Origin: Ramlibacter tataouinensis
GTDB lineage: Bacteria > Pseudomonadota > Gammaproteobacteria > Burkholderiales > Burkholderiaceae_C
Assembly (NCBI RefSeq): GCF_027941915.1
Contig: NZ_CP116009.1
Coordinates: 3,162,001-3,226,000, forward strand
Direction: 5' to 3'
DNA length: 64,000 nucleotides
Shown: positions 16,841 through 25,561 of the stretch, piece after piece
How the letters are laid out: the number at the start of each line of letters is the position of its first letter
Numbering within the stretch: position 1 is the first letter of the stretch
Notes under the pieces: model-generated
The model's database searches: none
What the model saw: the letters and a program-made list of their open reading frames with translations, nothing else
What the model was told of the DNA's origin: nothing
Position numbers and translations under genes: made by a program

Positions 16841-18101
16841 CGGACAGGGCGAGCCTGCGAAGCACCAACCCGGCCGCCACGGCCGCCGACACATCGGCGG
16901 CGAGCAACGCCCAGCCGAACCCCGCGGGAGCGCCGCGGAATGCGATCAGCAGGCCGAAAAAGATGGCCGCAGCGGCCATCTCGATGAGGACGTACACACG
17001 TTCCTTGTGGAACAGGGTCAGGCACTGCACGCCGAACAGGGCTCCCGCCATGCAGACCGGCAGGCTCAGCGCGATCAGGCTCGTCAGCATGAAGGCGGCG
17101 ACCGGCGCCTGCGAGGGGCCGTAGGCGAACGGGACGATGCTGCCAACGTGGCTGCTGATCACCAGCGCGATCACCACGCTGCAGGCCATCAGCTGGTAGA
17201 ACAGGCTACGCCCGAAGCGCACGGCGGCGGCACGGTCGGCCATCAACGCGCTGAGGCGGACGTAGCCGAACTGCCCCAGCGGCACGAGAAGCGCGAGTCC
17301 TGCAGACCGGATCCGCAAGGCGATGTTGGCGGCCCCGGTCAACACCGGATCGGCAATCGCGCCGAGGGCAACCACCCCGCCGCTCGTGATCGAGGCGCCG
17401 CTGAGGTTGCCCAGCACGATCGCCGTGCCGCTCCTGAACAGGGAGCGCAGCTGCGGGACATCGATGCGCGGCCGCTTCAGCAAGCGGTACTTGTGCAACA
17501 GCAGCCACCCGACGATGGCGCTGGCCCACGCGACGAAGGCGTAGGCCCACATCGCCAGCGTGAGGTCTTCGGGCGCCGTCACCGTCTTCACCAGCACAGC
17601 GATGCCGACTCCGCGGGACACCAGGGCCACGAGCGCAGCCGACCACATCAGCTCCAGCGAGCGAAGGTACCAGCCCGGCTCGAGGGCGAAGGCGACCATG
17701 TAGACCACCATCGCGTAGGACATCGAAGTCTCGGCCGGGCTCCGGGTGGCGAGGAGGATCGGCAGGACCACGACACAGGTCGGCAGGCTGATCATGAGCT
17801 TGGCGAGCGTGACGTTCCACAAGATCTGCGCCGGACGGTCGCGCCAGTGGCTCGAATGGACCTCGCGCACGCCGATGGAGTCGAACCCGAACTCGACGAA
17901 CATGCACAGGAAGGTCGTGAGCGCCGTGTAGAAGGCGACCACGCCATACTGGGCCGCGCCGAGGTTGCGCGCGCAAACCACCGCGAAGACCACCGGGAAC
18001 GAGTAGATGGCGCCTTGCGCCGCGGCCAGCGCGGCCACCTTCGCGCCCGTGTCCGAGAAGCGATGCAACAGGGGTGCGCTGACGCGCAGGGGATTGCCCA
18101 T
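16827..18101 (-). CDS. Polysaccharide flippase (Wzx, MOP superfamily)
   Basis: A 424-residue membrane protein with 12 or more predicted helices; the N-terminal part (VAALAAAQGAIYSFPVVFAVVCARNLGAAQYGVVAF) matches the start of Wzx/RfbX-type flippases. It should translocate the undecaprenyl-linked repeat unit across the inner membrane before Wzy acts. It lies between the chain-length genes and the polymerase on the same strand and overlaps the polymerase gene, indicating one operon. Confidence 0.87.
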   Translation of the reverse strand: MGNPLRVSAPLLHRFSDTGAKVAALAAAQGAIYSFPVVFAVVCARNLGAAQYGVVAFYTALTTFLCMFVEFGFDSIGVREVHSSHWRDRPAQILWNVTLAKLMISLPTCVVVLPILLATRSPAETSMSYAMVVYMVAFALEPGWYLRSLELMWSAALVALVSRGVGIAVLVKTVTAPEDLTLAMWAYAFVAWASAIVGWLLLHKYRLLKRPRIDVPQLRSLFRSGTAIVLGNLSGASITSGGVVALGAIADPVLTGAANIALRIRSAGLALLVPLGQFGYVRLSALMADRAAAVRFGRSLFYQLMACSVVIALVISSHVGSIVPFAYGPSQAPVAAFMLTSLIALSLPVCMAGALFGVQCLTLFHKERVYVLIEMAAAAIFFGLLIAFRGAPAGFGWALLAADVSAAVAAGLVLRRLALSDAKA

Positions 18102-18122
18102 GACCGTCCTGGCGGCCGTCGC

Positions 18123-19022
18123 TCAGTGCTCGTTCATCACGACACCTGCCAAGGCCGCCGGACCTTTCCCGACGGCGGCCACCAGGCGCTGCAACGCCGC
18201 CAGTCGCGCGGCATGGGGCCGAGCCACCACCAGGGCGGCCCCCGCCATGGCCGCGAGGATGCGCGCTTCGGTGCCCTGGCTGGCGGCCGAGGTATCGAGC
18301 ACCACGTAATCGAACTTGGCCAGCAACTCCCGGATGAGCGCGGCAAAGGAGCCGCGATGCAGCAGTTCGGCCGGGTTGGGCGGAATGGGGCCGGCGGCCA
18401 GCAGCAACAGACCGGGCACGGGCGATGGCTGCACCACGTGCTCCGCCGCGATCCGCCCCGCGAGCAGCTGGCTCAGCCCGACCGAATCATCGACCCGGAA
18501 CAGCGCGTGCTGGCGCGGCACCTGCAGGTCGGCATCGATCAGCAGCGTTCTTCCGCCAAGCTGGGCGAAGGCGATCGCCAGGTTCGCCGCTACGTAGCTG
18601 CGCCCGTCGCCGCGCTGCGGGCTGACCACCGCCAAGGCGCGCGGGACCGTCCGGTCCAGCACGCCGGTCACCAGCTCGGCGCGCAGTTCCCGAAAGCCGT
18701 GCGCGTCTTCGCCCAGCGGGTCGCTTGCGCACACCAGCTCGCTGTCGAACCCGGCTGCGTCCCGCAGGTAGGGGTACTCGAACTGTTCCGCCAGCGCCTC
18801 GAAGATGTCTTCCTCCGACGCCAGCCCCAGCGAAAGGGCCGTTTCGCCGAAGCGGCCGCCATGCTGGCGCTGGTGGCGCAGGACGCGTTCGATGCTGGCG
18901 GCATCCAGGCCCCGCAAGCTGGCCAGGACTTGCCCGATCCGGCGGTCGCGCTTGAAGGTCACGACCTGGTCGTCGTGCCGGCTGAGCGCCGTGTTGGGGG
19001 TCATGGGGCTGGTCTGCGGCAT
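18123..19022 (-). CDS. epsG: Chain-length determinant tyrosine kinase-like ATPase (EpsG type)
   Basis: 299 residues. The first about 90 residues resemble the MshEN/GspE N-terminal domain (RIGQVLASLRGLDAASIERV, GETALSLGLASEEDIFEALA); the rest is a BY-kinase/ParA-like ATPase. The Walker A position reads SPQRGDGRSYVAANLA, with Arg where the P-loop Lys normally stands, a form I recall as common in EpsG. The secondary Walker motif LLIDADLQVPRQH is intact. There is no tyrosine cluster at the C-terminus (ends GVVMNEH), so autophosphorylation as in CpsD/Wzc cannot be assumed. It pairs with EpsF, 3 nt upstream. Confidence 0.85.
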   Translation of the reverse strand: MPQTSPMTPNTALSRHDDQVVTFKRDRRIGQVLASLRGLDAASIERVLRHQRQHGGRFGETALSLGLASEEDIFEALAEQFEYPYLRDAAGFDSELVCASDPLGEDAHGFRELRAELVTGVLDRTVPRALAVVSPQRGDGRSYVAANLAIAFAQLGGRTLLIDADLQVPRQHALFRVDDSVGLSQLLAGRIAAEHVVQPSPVPGLLLLAAGPIPPNPAELLHRGSFAALIRELLAKFDYVVLDTSAASQGTEARILAAMAGAALVVARPHAARLAALQRLVAAVGKGPAALAGVVMNEH

Positions 19023-19025
19023 GGC

Positions 19026-20441
19026 TTACTCGCTGGTGAGGGCTGGGCGGGGCCGCACGAGCAGCGGACGCACGGCGGACAGCGCGCCGCGCGGCTTGCG
19101 CTGGCGCAGGACGGCCAGCACGGGCTGCCCGAACGCAGACAGCACGTCGTCGGCACTGCGCACCCGGCGGTCGCGCTTCTCGGCAAACACGATCGCGACC
19201 AGCGCGAGTAGCAGGCCGACCGCGGCACCGACCGCCGCCTTGCCGGCCACCGAGGCGGTATTCGCCAGCAGCGGTACGTTGGCCGCCTTGAGGACCGACA
19301 CGGTGACTTGCGGCGCGCTCTTCTCGAGCGTGGTCTTGTTCAGGCGCTCGATCACGGCGTCGAACGCATGGCGCGCCACGTCCACTTCGTTCTGCAGCAG
19401 CCGGGCCTCGTCGCGCAGCGCCTTGCGCTGCAGCACCTTGGCGCGCTGCTGTTCCAGCGCCTGCGAGCGCTCGGCCAGCTGGCTGGCCAGCACCTTGCTG
19501 CCGCCCTCGAAGGCGTTCGCGACCCGGCGCTTGGCGAACTCCAGCCGCTGGGCGATGCTGGCCGTGATGGCCCGCGACTCGATCACCGTCGGGTGCCGCT
19601 CGCCCAGCCGCTCGAGCAGCTCGTTCTGCCGGGTTTCCTGGACCGCCAGCGCTTTCTCCAGCTCGGCCACGGTGGTGTCCTTGAGCACCTCCTCCATGCG
19701 GTCGGGGCCGTCGGCCGCCTCGCTGCGGCGGCGCTGCGCCTCGCCGGCCTTCGCCTGCAGGGCCACCACCTGCGCGCTGAGCTCCGTCAGGCGGGCGTCC
19801 TCGACGTCGAGCTTCTCGTCGAAGGTGGTGATGCCGTTGCGCCGCTGGAACTCGGAGGCGCGCCGTTGCGCTTCGTGCAACCGCTCACGCAGCTGCTTGG
19901 CGCGCTCGTCGAAGAAGACGTTGTACTGGCGCACCGGCTCGAGCCGCAGATCCACCGAAGTCTCGACGTACGCCTTGACGAGGGCATTGACGAAGGCGGC
20001 CGCCAGTTCGGGGTCGCGCGACGAATGGGACACCTTCAACACCCGGGAGTCGCGCGCGGGCCGGACCTCGGTTGTCCGCTGCATCTCTTCCACCGCCCAG
20101 GCCTGGAAGTCGCCGCGCCCGCCGGTCTTCATCTGCCAGCGCTCCCGAAGCTCCTGATCGACCGCGGGGCCAAGCGCCTGCAAGGCGCCGGACACCACGC
20201 GCGCGCTGCGCACCACGTCCGCCTCCGTCGTGATCCGGCTGGGCAGGTTGGACCCCGGCAAGGGTACGCCGGCGATCGGATCCAGGTTCTCTTCCTCGAT
20301 CAGGATCTCGGACGTGGCTCGATAGCGGTTGGGCATCAGCAAGGACCCGAGCAGGAGGACGGCGAGCAAAGTGCCCACCCAGACGCCAAGCGCGACGCGC
20401 CAGCGGTATCGGAGGGCGAGGAAGAACTGCTGGATCGTCAT
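19026..20441 (-). CDS. epsF: Chain-length determinant protein EpsF (Wzz/PCP family)
   Basis: A 471-residue polysaccharide co-polymerase. It has one membrane helix near the N-terminus (ALGVWVGTLLAVLLLGSLLM), a long periplasmic part with heptad-rich coiled-coil segments (residues about 170-380), and a second helix near residue 410 (AAVGAAVGLLLALVAIVF), followed by a short cytoplasmic tail. This is the Wzz topology that sets polymer length with Wzy. The kinase-like partner EpsG is encoded separately and directly downstream, as in the EpsF/EpsG type. Confidence 0.88.
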   Translation of the reverse strand: MTIQQFFLALRYRWRVALGVWVGTLLAVLLLGSLLMPNRYRATSEILIEEENLDPIAGVPLPGSNLPSRITTEADVVRSARVVSGALQALGPAVDQELRERWQMKTGGRGDFQAWAVEEMQRTTEVRPARDSRVLKVSHSSRDPELAAAFVNALVKAYVETSVDLRLEPVRQYNVFFDERAKQLRERLHEAQRRASEFQRRNGITTFDEKLDVEDARLTELSAQVVALQAKAGEAQRRRSEAADGPDRMEEVLKDTTVAELEKALAVQETRQNELLERLGERHPTVIESRAITASIAQRLEFAKRRVANAFEGGSKVLASQLAERSQALEQQRAKVLQRKALRDEARLLQNEVDVARHAFDAVIERLNKTTLEKSAPQVTVSVLKAANVPLLANTASVAGKAAVGAAVGLLLALVAIVFAEKRDRRVRSADDVLSAFGQPVLAVLRQRKPRGALSAVRPLLVRPRPALTSE

Positions 20442-20458
20442 CGGCGTCGTTCCGCTGG

Positions 20459-21574
20459 TCAGGTGGCCGCATCACCCTGCGGACTCGGCTGGCGGGCCGC
20501 GCGAGTCCCGGCGCACTTGCGCACCGCATCCAGGACGGCGCGGGCCGGGCCGTCCCACTTCATCTGCTCGGTCCGGCGTCGGCCGGCAGCGATCAGGCGG
20601 GTCCGTTCGGCCTCGTCCGCGGCCAGGCGGGCGATGGCCGATGCGAGTTGCCCCACATCGTCCGGGTCGAAGTAGACCGCCGCGTCCTCCCCGCAGGCTT
20701 CCGGGATGGATGCCGCATTCGACGCCAGCACCGGGCAGCCCGCGCGCATGGCTTCCAGCGGGGGCAGGCCGAACCCCTCGTAGCGCGACGGGAACACGAA
20801 CAGGAGCGCACGCTGCAGCAAGCCCACCAGCTGTTCATCCGTCACGTAGCCGGTGTACTCCACATCCGGGGCGCCGCCATTCCCCGGGCCCGCACGAAAA
20901 ACACGAGACGACCGCCCGCCGGCGACGACAAGCTTGAGGTGGGCCAGGCGCGGGTCCTGCATCGCGGCCTCCAGCGTGCCGATGTTCTTGTTGGGCTGCA
21001 GGCTGCCGATGGCGAGCACATACGGTTTGCCGTCCAGGCGGTCGGCCAGTGAGTGGTCGGGCTCGATGCGGTCGACATGGTCGGACCCCAAGCCGATGAC
21101 CTCGATCTGGCCGGGCGTTACGTGCAAGGCCGGCGCCAAACGACCACGGGAGAATTCCGAATCCGTGATGAGGTGGGCGCCGCTGGCCGCCAGCGCGCGC
21201 AGCACGACGCGGTACCAGGCCGTGAAGAGCGGGCTGAAGCCCTCGGGCACGTCGAAGACGGCGGCGTCGTGGACCACGACCGCACGGTGCCTGCAGAAGA
21301 TGGGCGCGAGGCAGCACAGGCACAGCAGGGGCCGGCCGGCGGCGAACCAGGGCAATTGCAACTGCTCCCAGGCTTGGCCGCGGCCCACGCCGCGAAAAGT
21401 CTGCCGGATGTGCGTCAGCGCCAGCCGTTCGGCACCGGGCGGGCAGATCAGCTCCAGGTCGACACCGGCAATCCCGGCGGCATCCAGCGCACGGACGATC
21501 TCTCTGGCATAACGTTGCACCCCGGTCGTTCTCTGGGTCAGGAACCGTCCATCGATGGCAATGCGTGCACTCAA
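20459..21574 (-). CDS. Glycosyltransferase family 4 (mannosyl/glucosyltransferase-like)
   Basis: 371-residue GT-B enzyme. The N-terminus IAIDGRFLTQRTTGVQRYAREI is the acceptor-domain start of WbaZ/MtfB-like GT4 enzymes; the donor domain has YVLAIGSLQPNKNIGTLEAA and the EX7E box within FPSRYEGFGLPPLEAMRAGCP. The start is TTG at 21574: AGGGGGG lies 7 nt upstream and the predicted N-terminus is family-like, while the 49 codons before it are not. It is the first gene of the minus-strand EPS operon ending at 14385. A mannosyltransferase role would fit with manC in the cluster. Confidence 0.87.
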   Translation of the reverse strand: MSARIAIDGRFLTQRTTGVQRYAREIVRALDAAGIAGVDLELICPPGAERLALTHIRQTFRGVGRGQAWEQLQLPWFAAGRPLLCLCCLAPIFCRHRAVVVHDAAVFDVPEGFSPLFTAWYRVVLRALAASGAHLITDSEFSRGRLAPALHVTPGQIEVIGLGSDHVDRIEPDHSLADRLDGKPYVLAIGSLQPNKNIGTLEAAMQDPRLAHLKLVVAGGRSSRVFRAGPGNGGAPDVEYTGYVTDEQLVGLLQRALLFVFPSRYEGFGLPPLEAMRAGCPVLASNAASIPEACGEDAAVYFDPDDVGQLASAIARLAADEAERTRLIAAGRRRTEQMKWDGPARAVLDAVRKCAGTRAARQPSPQGDAAT

Positions 21575-21921
21575 GACTCGCCCCCCTGGTTCAGCTGCAC
21601 GGCCGTGGCAGTGCTGATGGCGCGCAGCCGGTGCGGACACGACAGCTCGAAGTCGGTCCGTCCCGCACGATTGGATGCGGAACCACTCCCGGCCAGAAGG
21701 GAGCTTTGTCCCGATCCGCATAGGAGGTTGCTGTCACCGGCACCGTGCCCCGTGCGGGGCTCCGGGACTGCGGCTGAGCACGCGCACTGCCGCATGGGAC
21801 AAATCACCCAGTTGAATTGGGAGGGGTCTCCCTTACGGTGGAGGGCGCCGGGTTTGTAGCCTTGCGCAGATGTGAGTGACGAATCGAAGAACCGTGGAGA
21901 CAATGTCAGGAGACCGTCGCC
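21575..21921. promoter_or_regulatory. Divergent EPS promoter region with two EPS-motif sites
   Basis: This 347-bp gap separates the minus-strand GT/epsFG/wzx/wzy operon from the plus-strand GT2 pair. It contains GGGAGCTTTGTCCC at 21699-21712 (plus strand, 124 bp from the TTG at 21574) and GGGTGATTTGTCCC at 21796-21809 (minus strand, 112 bp from the GTG at 21922). GGGAGGGGTCTCCC, another dyad, is at 21819-21832. No gene or strong -10/-35 pair could be called. Confidence 0.5.
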
Positions 21922-22764
21922 GTGAATCCTCTTCCAGAGACTCCTCTCGTGTCGGTCGTGACACCTTCATACAACACGGGCGCTTTCATCGAGGAAACCT
22001 TGAGAAGCGTGGAACAGCAGGATTACCCGAGCGTCGAACACATCGTGCTCGATTCCGGCTCGACTGACGGCACCTTCGAGATCCTCGCGCGCCATCCGGG
22101 CGTGCGCCTCATCACGCCGGCACCACAGGGCCTGAGCGCGAAGATGAACCTCGGCTTTTCGAAGGCCCGGGGGGACATCGTCTGCTGGCTGAGCGCGGAC
22201 GACTACCACCTGCCTGGAGCCATTGCAAAGGCCGTCGACGCGTTGAAGCGCAATCCGGGGGCCGGGATGGTGTACTGCAACTCCTTGCAGGTCGACGAGA
22301 AGGGTGTGGAGATCGGCAGGACGCGCAGCAAGCAGGCGAGCTTGCGCGAGATGCTGCGGCACAACTACGTGCCCCTGGAGAGCGTCTTCGTGCGGCGCGA
22401 GGTCCTGGAGCGCATCGGCCCCGTCGAGACCGGCTATCCGCTCGTGCAGGACTGGGAATGGTTGATCAGGATCTGCAAGCAGTTTCCGATCGTGTGGGTC
22501 GACGACTGGTGGAGCGCCAACCGGGTGCAGCCGCAACAACGGTCGCAGCTCTACAAGGCCGATGTCTGGCGGCAGATGCGGGCCATGACGCACGGGCACG
22601 GCGGAGCTTTCCTGCCCGTGTTCTGGTGCTATTGGGGGCCCAAGTTCCTGCGGGCCGGCCGCATGCTGCTCACCGGGCAATTCCCGCGGTTCAGGACCAA
22701 GCTGCGAACGCACCTCAAGAGCCTCGGCCGGCGCAAGGAGACCCGCAAGGGGCTCGAATACTGA
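21922..22764 (+). CDS. Glycosyltransferase family 2
   Basis: A 280-residue GT-A enzyme. The N-terminal nucleotide-binding strand is VSVVTPSYNTGAFIEETLRSV; the first Asp is in VLDSGSTDGT; the metal-binding DXD-like motif is WLSADDYHLPGA; and the acceptor/catalytic region PLVQDWEWLIRI follows. It probably adds one sugar of the repeat unit in the cytoplasm. The start is GTG at 21922, with CAGGAGA 8 nt upstream. Paired with the next GT2 gene, 48 bp downstream. Confidence 0.88.
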   Translation: MNPLPETPLVSVVTPSYNTGAFIEETLRSVEQQDYPSVEHIVLDSGSTDGTFEILARHPGVRLITPAPQGLSAKMNLGFSKARGDIVCWLSADDYHLPGAIAKAVDALKRNPGAGMVYCNSLQVDEKGVEIGRTRSKQASLREMLRHNYVPLESVFVRREVLERIGPVETGYPLVQDWEWLIRICKQFPIVWVDDWWSANRVQPQQRSQLYKADVWRQMRAMTHGHGGAFLPVFWCYWGPKFLRAGRMLLTGQFPRFRTKLRTHLKSLGRRKETRKGLEY

Positions 22765-22812
22765 CGACGAAGGCTCGCGGTTCCTCGTGATCCAACCCCT
22801 CGCAGGTGACAG

Positions 22813-23844
22813 ATGCCCAGCCCTCAGCAAAGTAGTTCTGGACCGCTCGTGTCCATCATCATCTGCAACTACAACTACGGGCGGTTCCTGCGCGCCGCCA
22901 TCGATTCGGCACTCGCGCAGACGTACGGGAAGGTGGAGGTCATCGTTGTCGACGACGGCTCGACCGACACCTCCCGGGCAGTGATCGATGAATTCGCCGC
23001 GAAAGGCGCGGTGAAGGCCCTCTATCAGGACAACCAGGGGCAGTGCTCCGCCTACAACGCCGGCTTCGCCGCTTCGGCCGGCGACATCGTGCTGTTCCTC
23101 GATGCGGACGACCTGTACCTGCCCGAAATGGCCGAGCGCGTGGTGGCTGCCATCGATGCGAATGCGGCGAAGGCCCACTTCAAACTTTCCTTCATCGGGC
23201 CGCAAGGGGAGCTGCGGTCTGGACAGACTCCGAGGGTCCTGGCATTCGGGGCCGTGGGCGACCTGCTGGCGACGAAAGGCGTCCTGTATTCATCCGCACC
23301 AGGGTCCGGAAACGCCTATGCACGCCGGGCGCTCGCGAAGCTTTTTCCGCTGCCCATCACCGAAGACAGGTATTGCGCGGACTTCTTCACGGTCTATGGG
23401 AGCGCCTTGAACGGCACCGTCGTCGCGGTGAATGCCGTCCTGGGGCGCTATCGGCTGCACGGATCCGTCGACGACGAGGGGGCCTCGCTCGCCTTCGCCA
23501 ACGCGGCCACGTACAACGCACCCGAGAGGCTCAAGGCGCGGATTGCGACATTTCGGTCGCACGTGAGGCGCCAACTCGGCGTTGACCTTCCGCCGCGGCT
23601 GGTGTCGTTCAGTACCCAAAAACAGGAGTTCGTCCGGGACGTCTTTCGTGACGGGCGGTACCTGCGGCGCCTCTGGACGGGGCAGCAACAGTTTGCCGAT
23701 CTTTGGCATGCGCTGCGCAGCTCGCCGGACTTCTCGCTCTTGCTGAAGTCCTGCATCGCCATCTGGGCCGTGCTCGTGATCGTTCTGCCTCGGGCGGCCG
23801 CGCTGCCGCTGGCTCGATACGTGACCAATCCAGCGTCCCGGTAA
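22813..23844 (+). CDS. Glycosyltransferase family 2, longer form
   Basis: A 343-residue GT-A enzyme with the opening strand VSIIICNYNYGRFLRAAID, DDGSTDTSRAVI and the DXD motif FLDADDLYLPEMAERV. The catalytic domain is about 220 residues; the C-terminal 100 residues end in a hydrophobic segment (SCIAIWAVLVIVLPRAAALPL) that may anchor it to the inner membrane. It follows the preceding GT2 in a two-gene operon that converges on the wcaJ-like gene (37-bp gap). Confidence 0.86.
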   Translation: MPSPQQSSSGPLVSIIICNYNYGRFLRAAIDSALAQTYGKVEVIVVDDGSTDTSRAVIDEFAAKGAVKALYQDNQGQCSAYNAGFAASAGDIVLFLDADDLYLPEMAERVVAAIDANAAKAHFKLSFIGPQGELRSGQTPRVLAFGAVGDLLATKGVLYSSAPGSGNAYARRALAKLFPLPITEDRYCADFFTVYGSALNGTVVAVNAVLGRYRLHGSVDDEGASLAFANAATYNAPERLKARIATFRSHVRRQLGVDLPPRLVSFSTQKQEFVRDVFRDGRYLRRLWTGQQQFADLWHALRSSPDFSLLLKSCIAIWAVLVIVLPRAAALPLARYVTNPASR

Positions 23845-23881
23845 CGCCGCGGCGCGGGGCCGTGTCCGGGGAGTGTTTGAG

Positions 23882-25291
23882 CTAGTACCCCATCATGTCG
23901 CCGCGCACCAGCATGACCGCCGTGCGCAAGAGGATCCTCACATCCAGGCCGAGGCTCCAGGACTGCAGGTAGGCGATGTCGTACTCCGTGCGCTTGCGCA
24001 TCGACGGCAGGTCGTTGCCGCCCCGCTGGCCATGCACCTGCGCCCAGCCGGTGATCCCCGGCTTGACCTTGTGGCGCAGCATGTAGCCAGCGATGAGTTT
24101 GCGGTATTGCTCGTTGACCGCAATCGGGTGCGGCCGCGGCCCGACCAGGCTCATGTCGCCCGCCAGCACGTTGAACACCTGCGGCAGCTCGTCAAGCGAC
24201 GTCTTCCGCAGGAATCGGCCGATCGGGGTCACCCGGTCATCGTCCCGGGTGACCTGCGTGTAGGTCGTGTGGCCGTCCTCCATGACCTTCATGGTGCGGA
24301 ACTTCAGGACGGTGATCTCGCGGCCGTCAAGGCCGAAGCGCCGCTGCCGGAAGATCGCGGGGCCCTCGGAGGTCGCCTTGATCATGAGGGCGATCGTCCC
24401 CAGCAAGGGCAGCAGCAGGGGCAGCGCTGCAACCGTGACGACCAGGTCCAGCGCCCGCTTCCTGGCCGCGGCCGCGCCCTGCAGCGGCGTGTCGCACACC
24501 GAGACCATCGGGAGCCCCGCCACGGTGGCCACCCGGCCCTGGACCAGGTCGGCGATGAACACATCGGGCACGAAGAACACGGAAGCCGTCGTGTCGCGCA
24601 ACTGCTCGAGCAGCCCCAGCACGCGCGGCTGCTGCGCCATCGGGATGGCGAGGTAGATGACGCTCACCCCGTTGGCCCGCGTGAGCTCGCCCAGCTGCTC
24701 GAAGCCCCCGACCACGCGTTCGCCGGCCAGCCGCCGCAGCCTCTGCGGTGACCTGTCCTCGACGAAGCCGACCAGCTGCTGGCCATCGGCCTCGCCGCTG
24801 GCGATCAGGCGCGACAGCCGCAGGGCGACGTCGTTGATGCCGACGATCAGCACCCGGTCTTTCCTGTAGAGCCTGGAAACGTGCGGTGCGAAGAAAGGGG
24901 AAGCGGCATGCGCCGCCAGCAGCGTCAGCAACGACAGCGCGCTCCATGCGACCGCGACCTTGGGCTCCACCAGGGCCGGATCGGCCGGGAACAGCAGGCC
25001 GAGGACGCCGGCAATCAGCCCGAGCGAGAGGACCGTCAGCCCCCAATGGTTGACGAGCTGCCACGCGATCGCAGCGGACATCCGGCGAAACGGGACCCGC
25101 CCGGGCGCGCCCACCATCAGCACGATCAGGACCACGATCAGGTCGTTGCGCCGGAAGGGCATGCCGAACGCCACGACCGTGGCCAGGTACGCCAGCGCCA
25201 TCAGCACCCGGTCGAGGATGGACTTGACGAACCACCACTGGCCCTGCTCGGCGGTGAGCCTGGGCGGAAGCTGATCCAGGTAGATCTTCAT
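23882..25291 (-). CDS. Undecaprenyl-phosphate sugar-1-phosphate transferase (WcaJ-like)
   Basis: The 469-residue protein starts EPS repeat-unit synthesis by moving a hexose-1-phosphate, probably glucose-1-phosphate, to undecaprenyl phosphate. Four N-terminal hydrophobic segments are followed by a CoA-binding-like domain (RVLIVGINDVALRLSRLI), one further helix (ALDLVVTVAALPLLLPLLG) and the catalytic bacterial sugar transferase domain with KFRTMKVMEDG, LRKTSLDELPQVFNVLAGDM, SLVGPRPHPIAVNEQY and KPGITGWAQVHGQRGG. The ATG at 25291 follows AGGAG at 11 nt; an upstream in-frame ATG lies in the divergent promoter region and is less likely. Confidence 0.92.
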   Translation of the reverse strand: MKIYLDQLPPRLTAEQGQWWFVKSILDRVLMALAYLATVVAFGMPFRRNDLIVVLIVLMVGAPGRVPFRRMSAAIAWQLVNHWGLTVLSLGLIAGVLGLLFPADPALVEPKVAVAWSALSLLTLLAAHAASPFFAPHVSRLYRKDRVLIVGINDVALRLSRLIASGEADGQQLVGFVEDRSPQRLRRLAGERVVGGFEQLGELTRANGVSVIYLAIPMAQQPRVLGLLEQLRDTTASVFFVPDVFIADLVQGRVATVAGLPMVSVCDTPLQGAAAARKRALDLVVTVAALPLLLPLLGTIALMIKATSEGPAIFRQRRFGLDGREITVLKFRTMKVMEDGHTTYTQVTRDDDRVTPIGRFLRKTSLDELPQVFNVLAGDMSLVGPRPHPIAVNEQYRKLIAGYMLRHKVKPGITGWAQVHGQRGGNDLPSMRKRTEYDIAYLQSWSLGLDVRILLRTAVMLVRGDMMGY

Positions 25292-25561
25292 GCGACCCTG
25301 ATCTCCTGGCGGCACGCCGCGCGGGAGTGATCCCTTTTCTGTTTCATTGGCCATTGGACGTGGCGGCGACCAAGCCGAGAAAGGGTGCTTTGTCATCGCG
25401 CAGGCAGGACAAACTTCCCGCGCTTGTCCGCCAGGGGGCGCCAGCGGGACAAATCGACTACGCGATCCGGGTGCTTCCTCACTCGCCCGGGCAGGGAGCC
25501 GTTCCTAGTCTTCGACCGACATCCCTGGGTCGGGACGACCTGCATTCTTGTCGAGGCACCG
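25292..25561. promoter_or_regulatory. Divergent promoter region wcaJ-like/manC with three EPS-motif sites
   Basis: The 270-bp gap holds three related sites: GGGTGCTTTGTCAT at 25384-25397 (plus), GGGAAGTTTGTCCT at 25407-25420 (read on minus) and AGTCGATTTGTCCC at 25447-25460 (minus). Spacing between the first two is 23 bp, about two helical turns. They lie 92 bp from the wcaJ-like ATG and 101 bp from the manC ATG. This is the densest cluster of the motif. Confidence 0.5.

Noticed and set aside
6962-21832. GGGAG-N4-CTCCC dyads at 6962-6975 and 21819-21832 as a second EPS operator
   Set aside because: Only two copies, low complexity and G/C-rich; not found upstream of ugd or manC in the same form.
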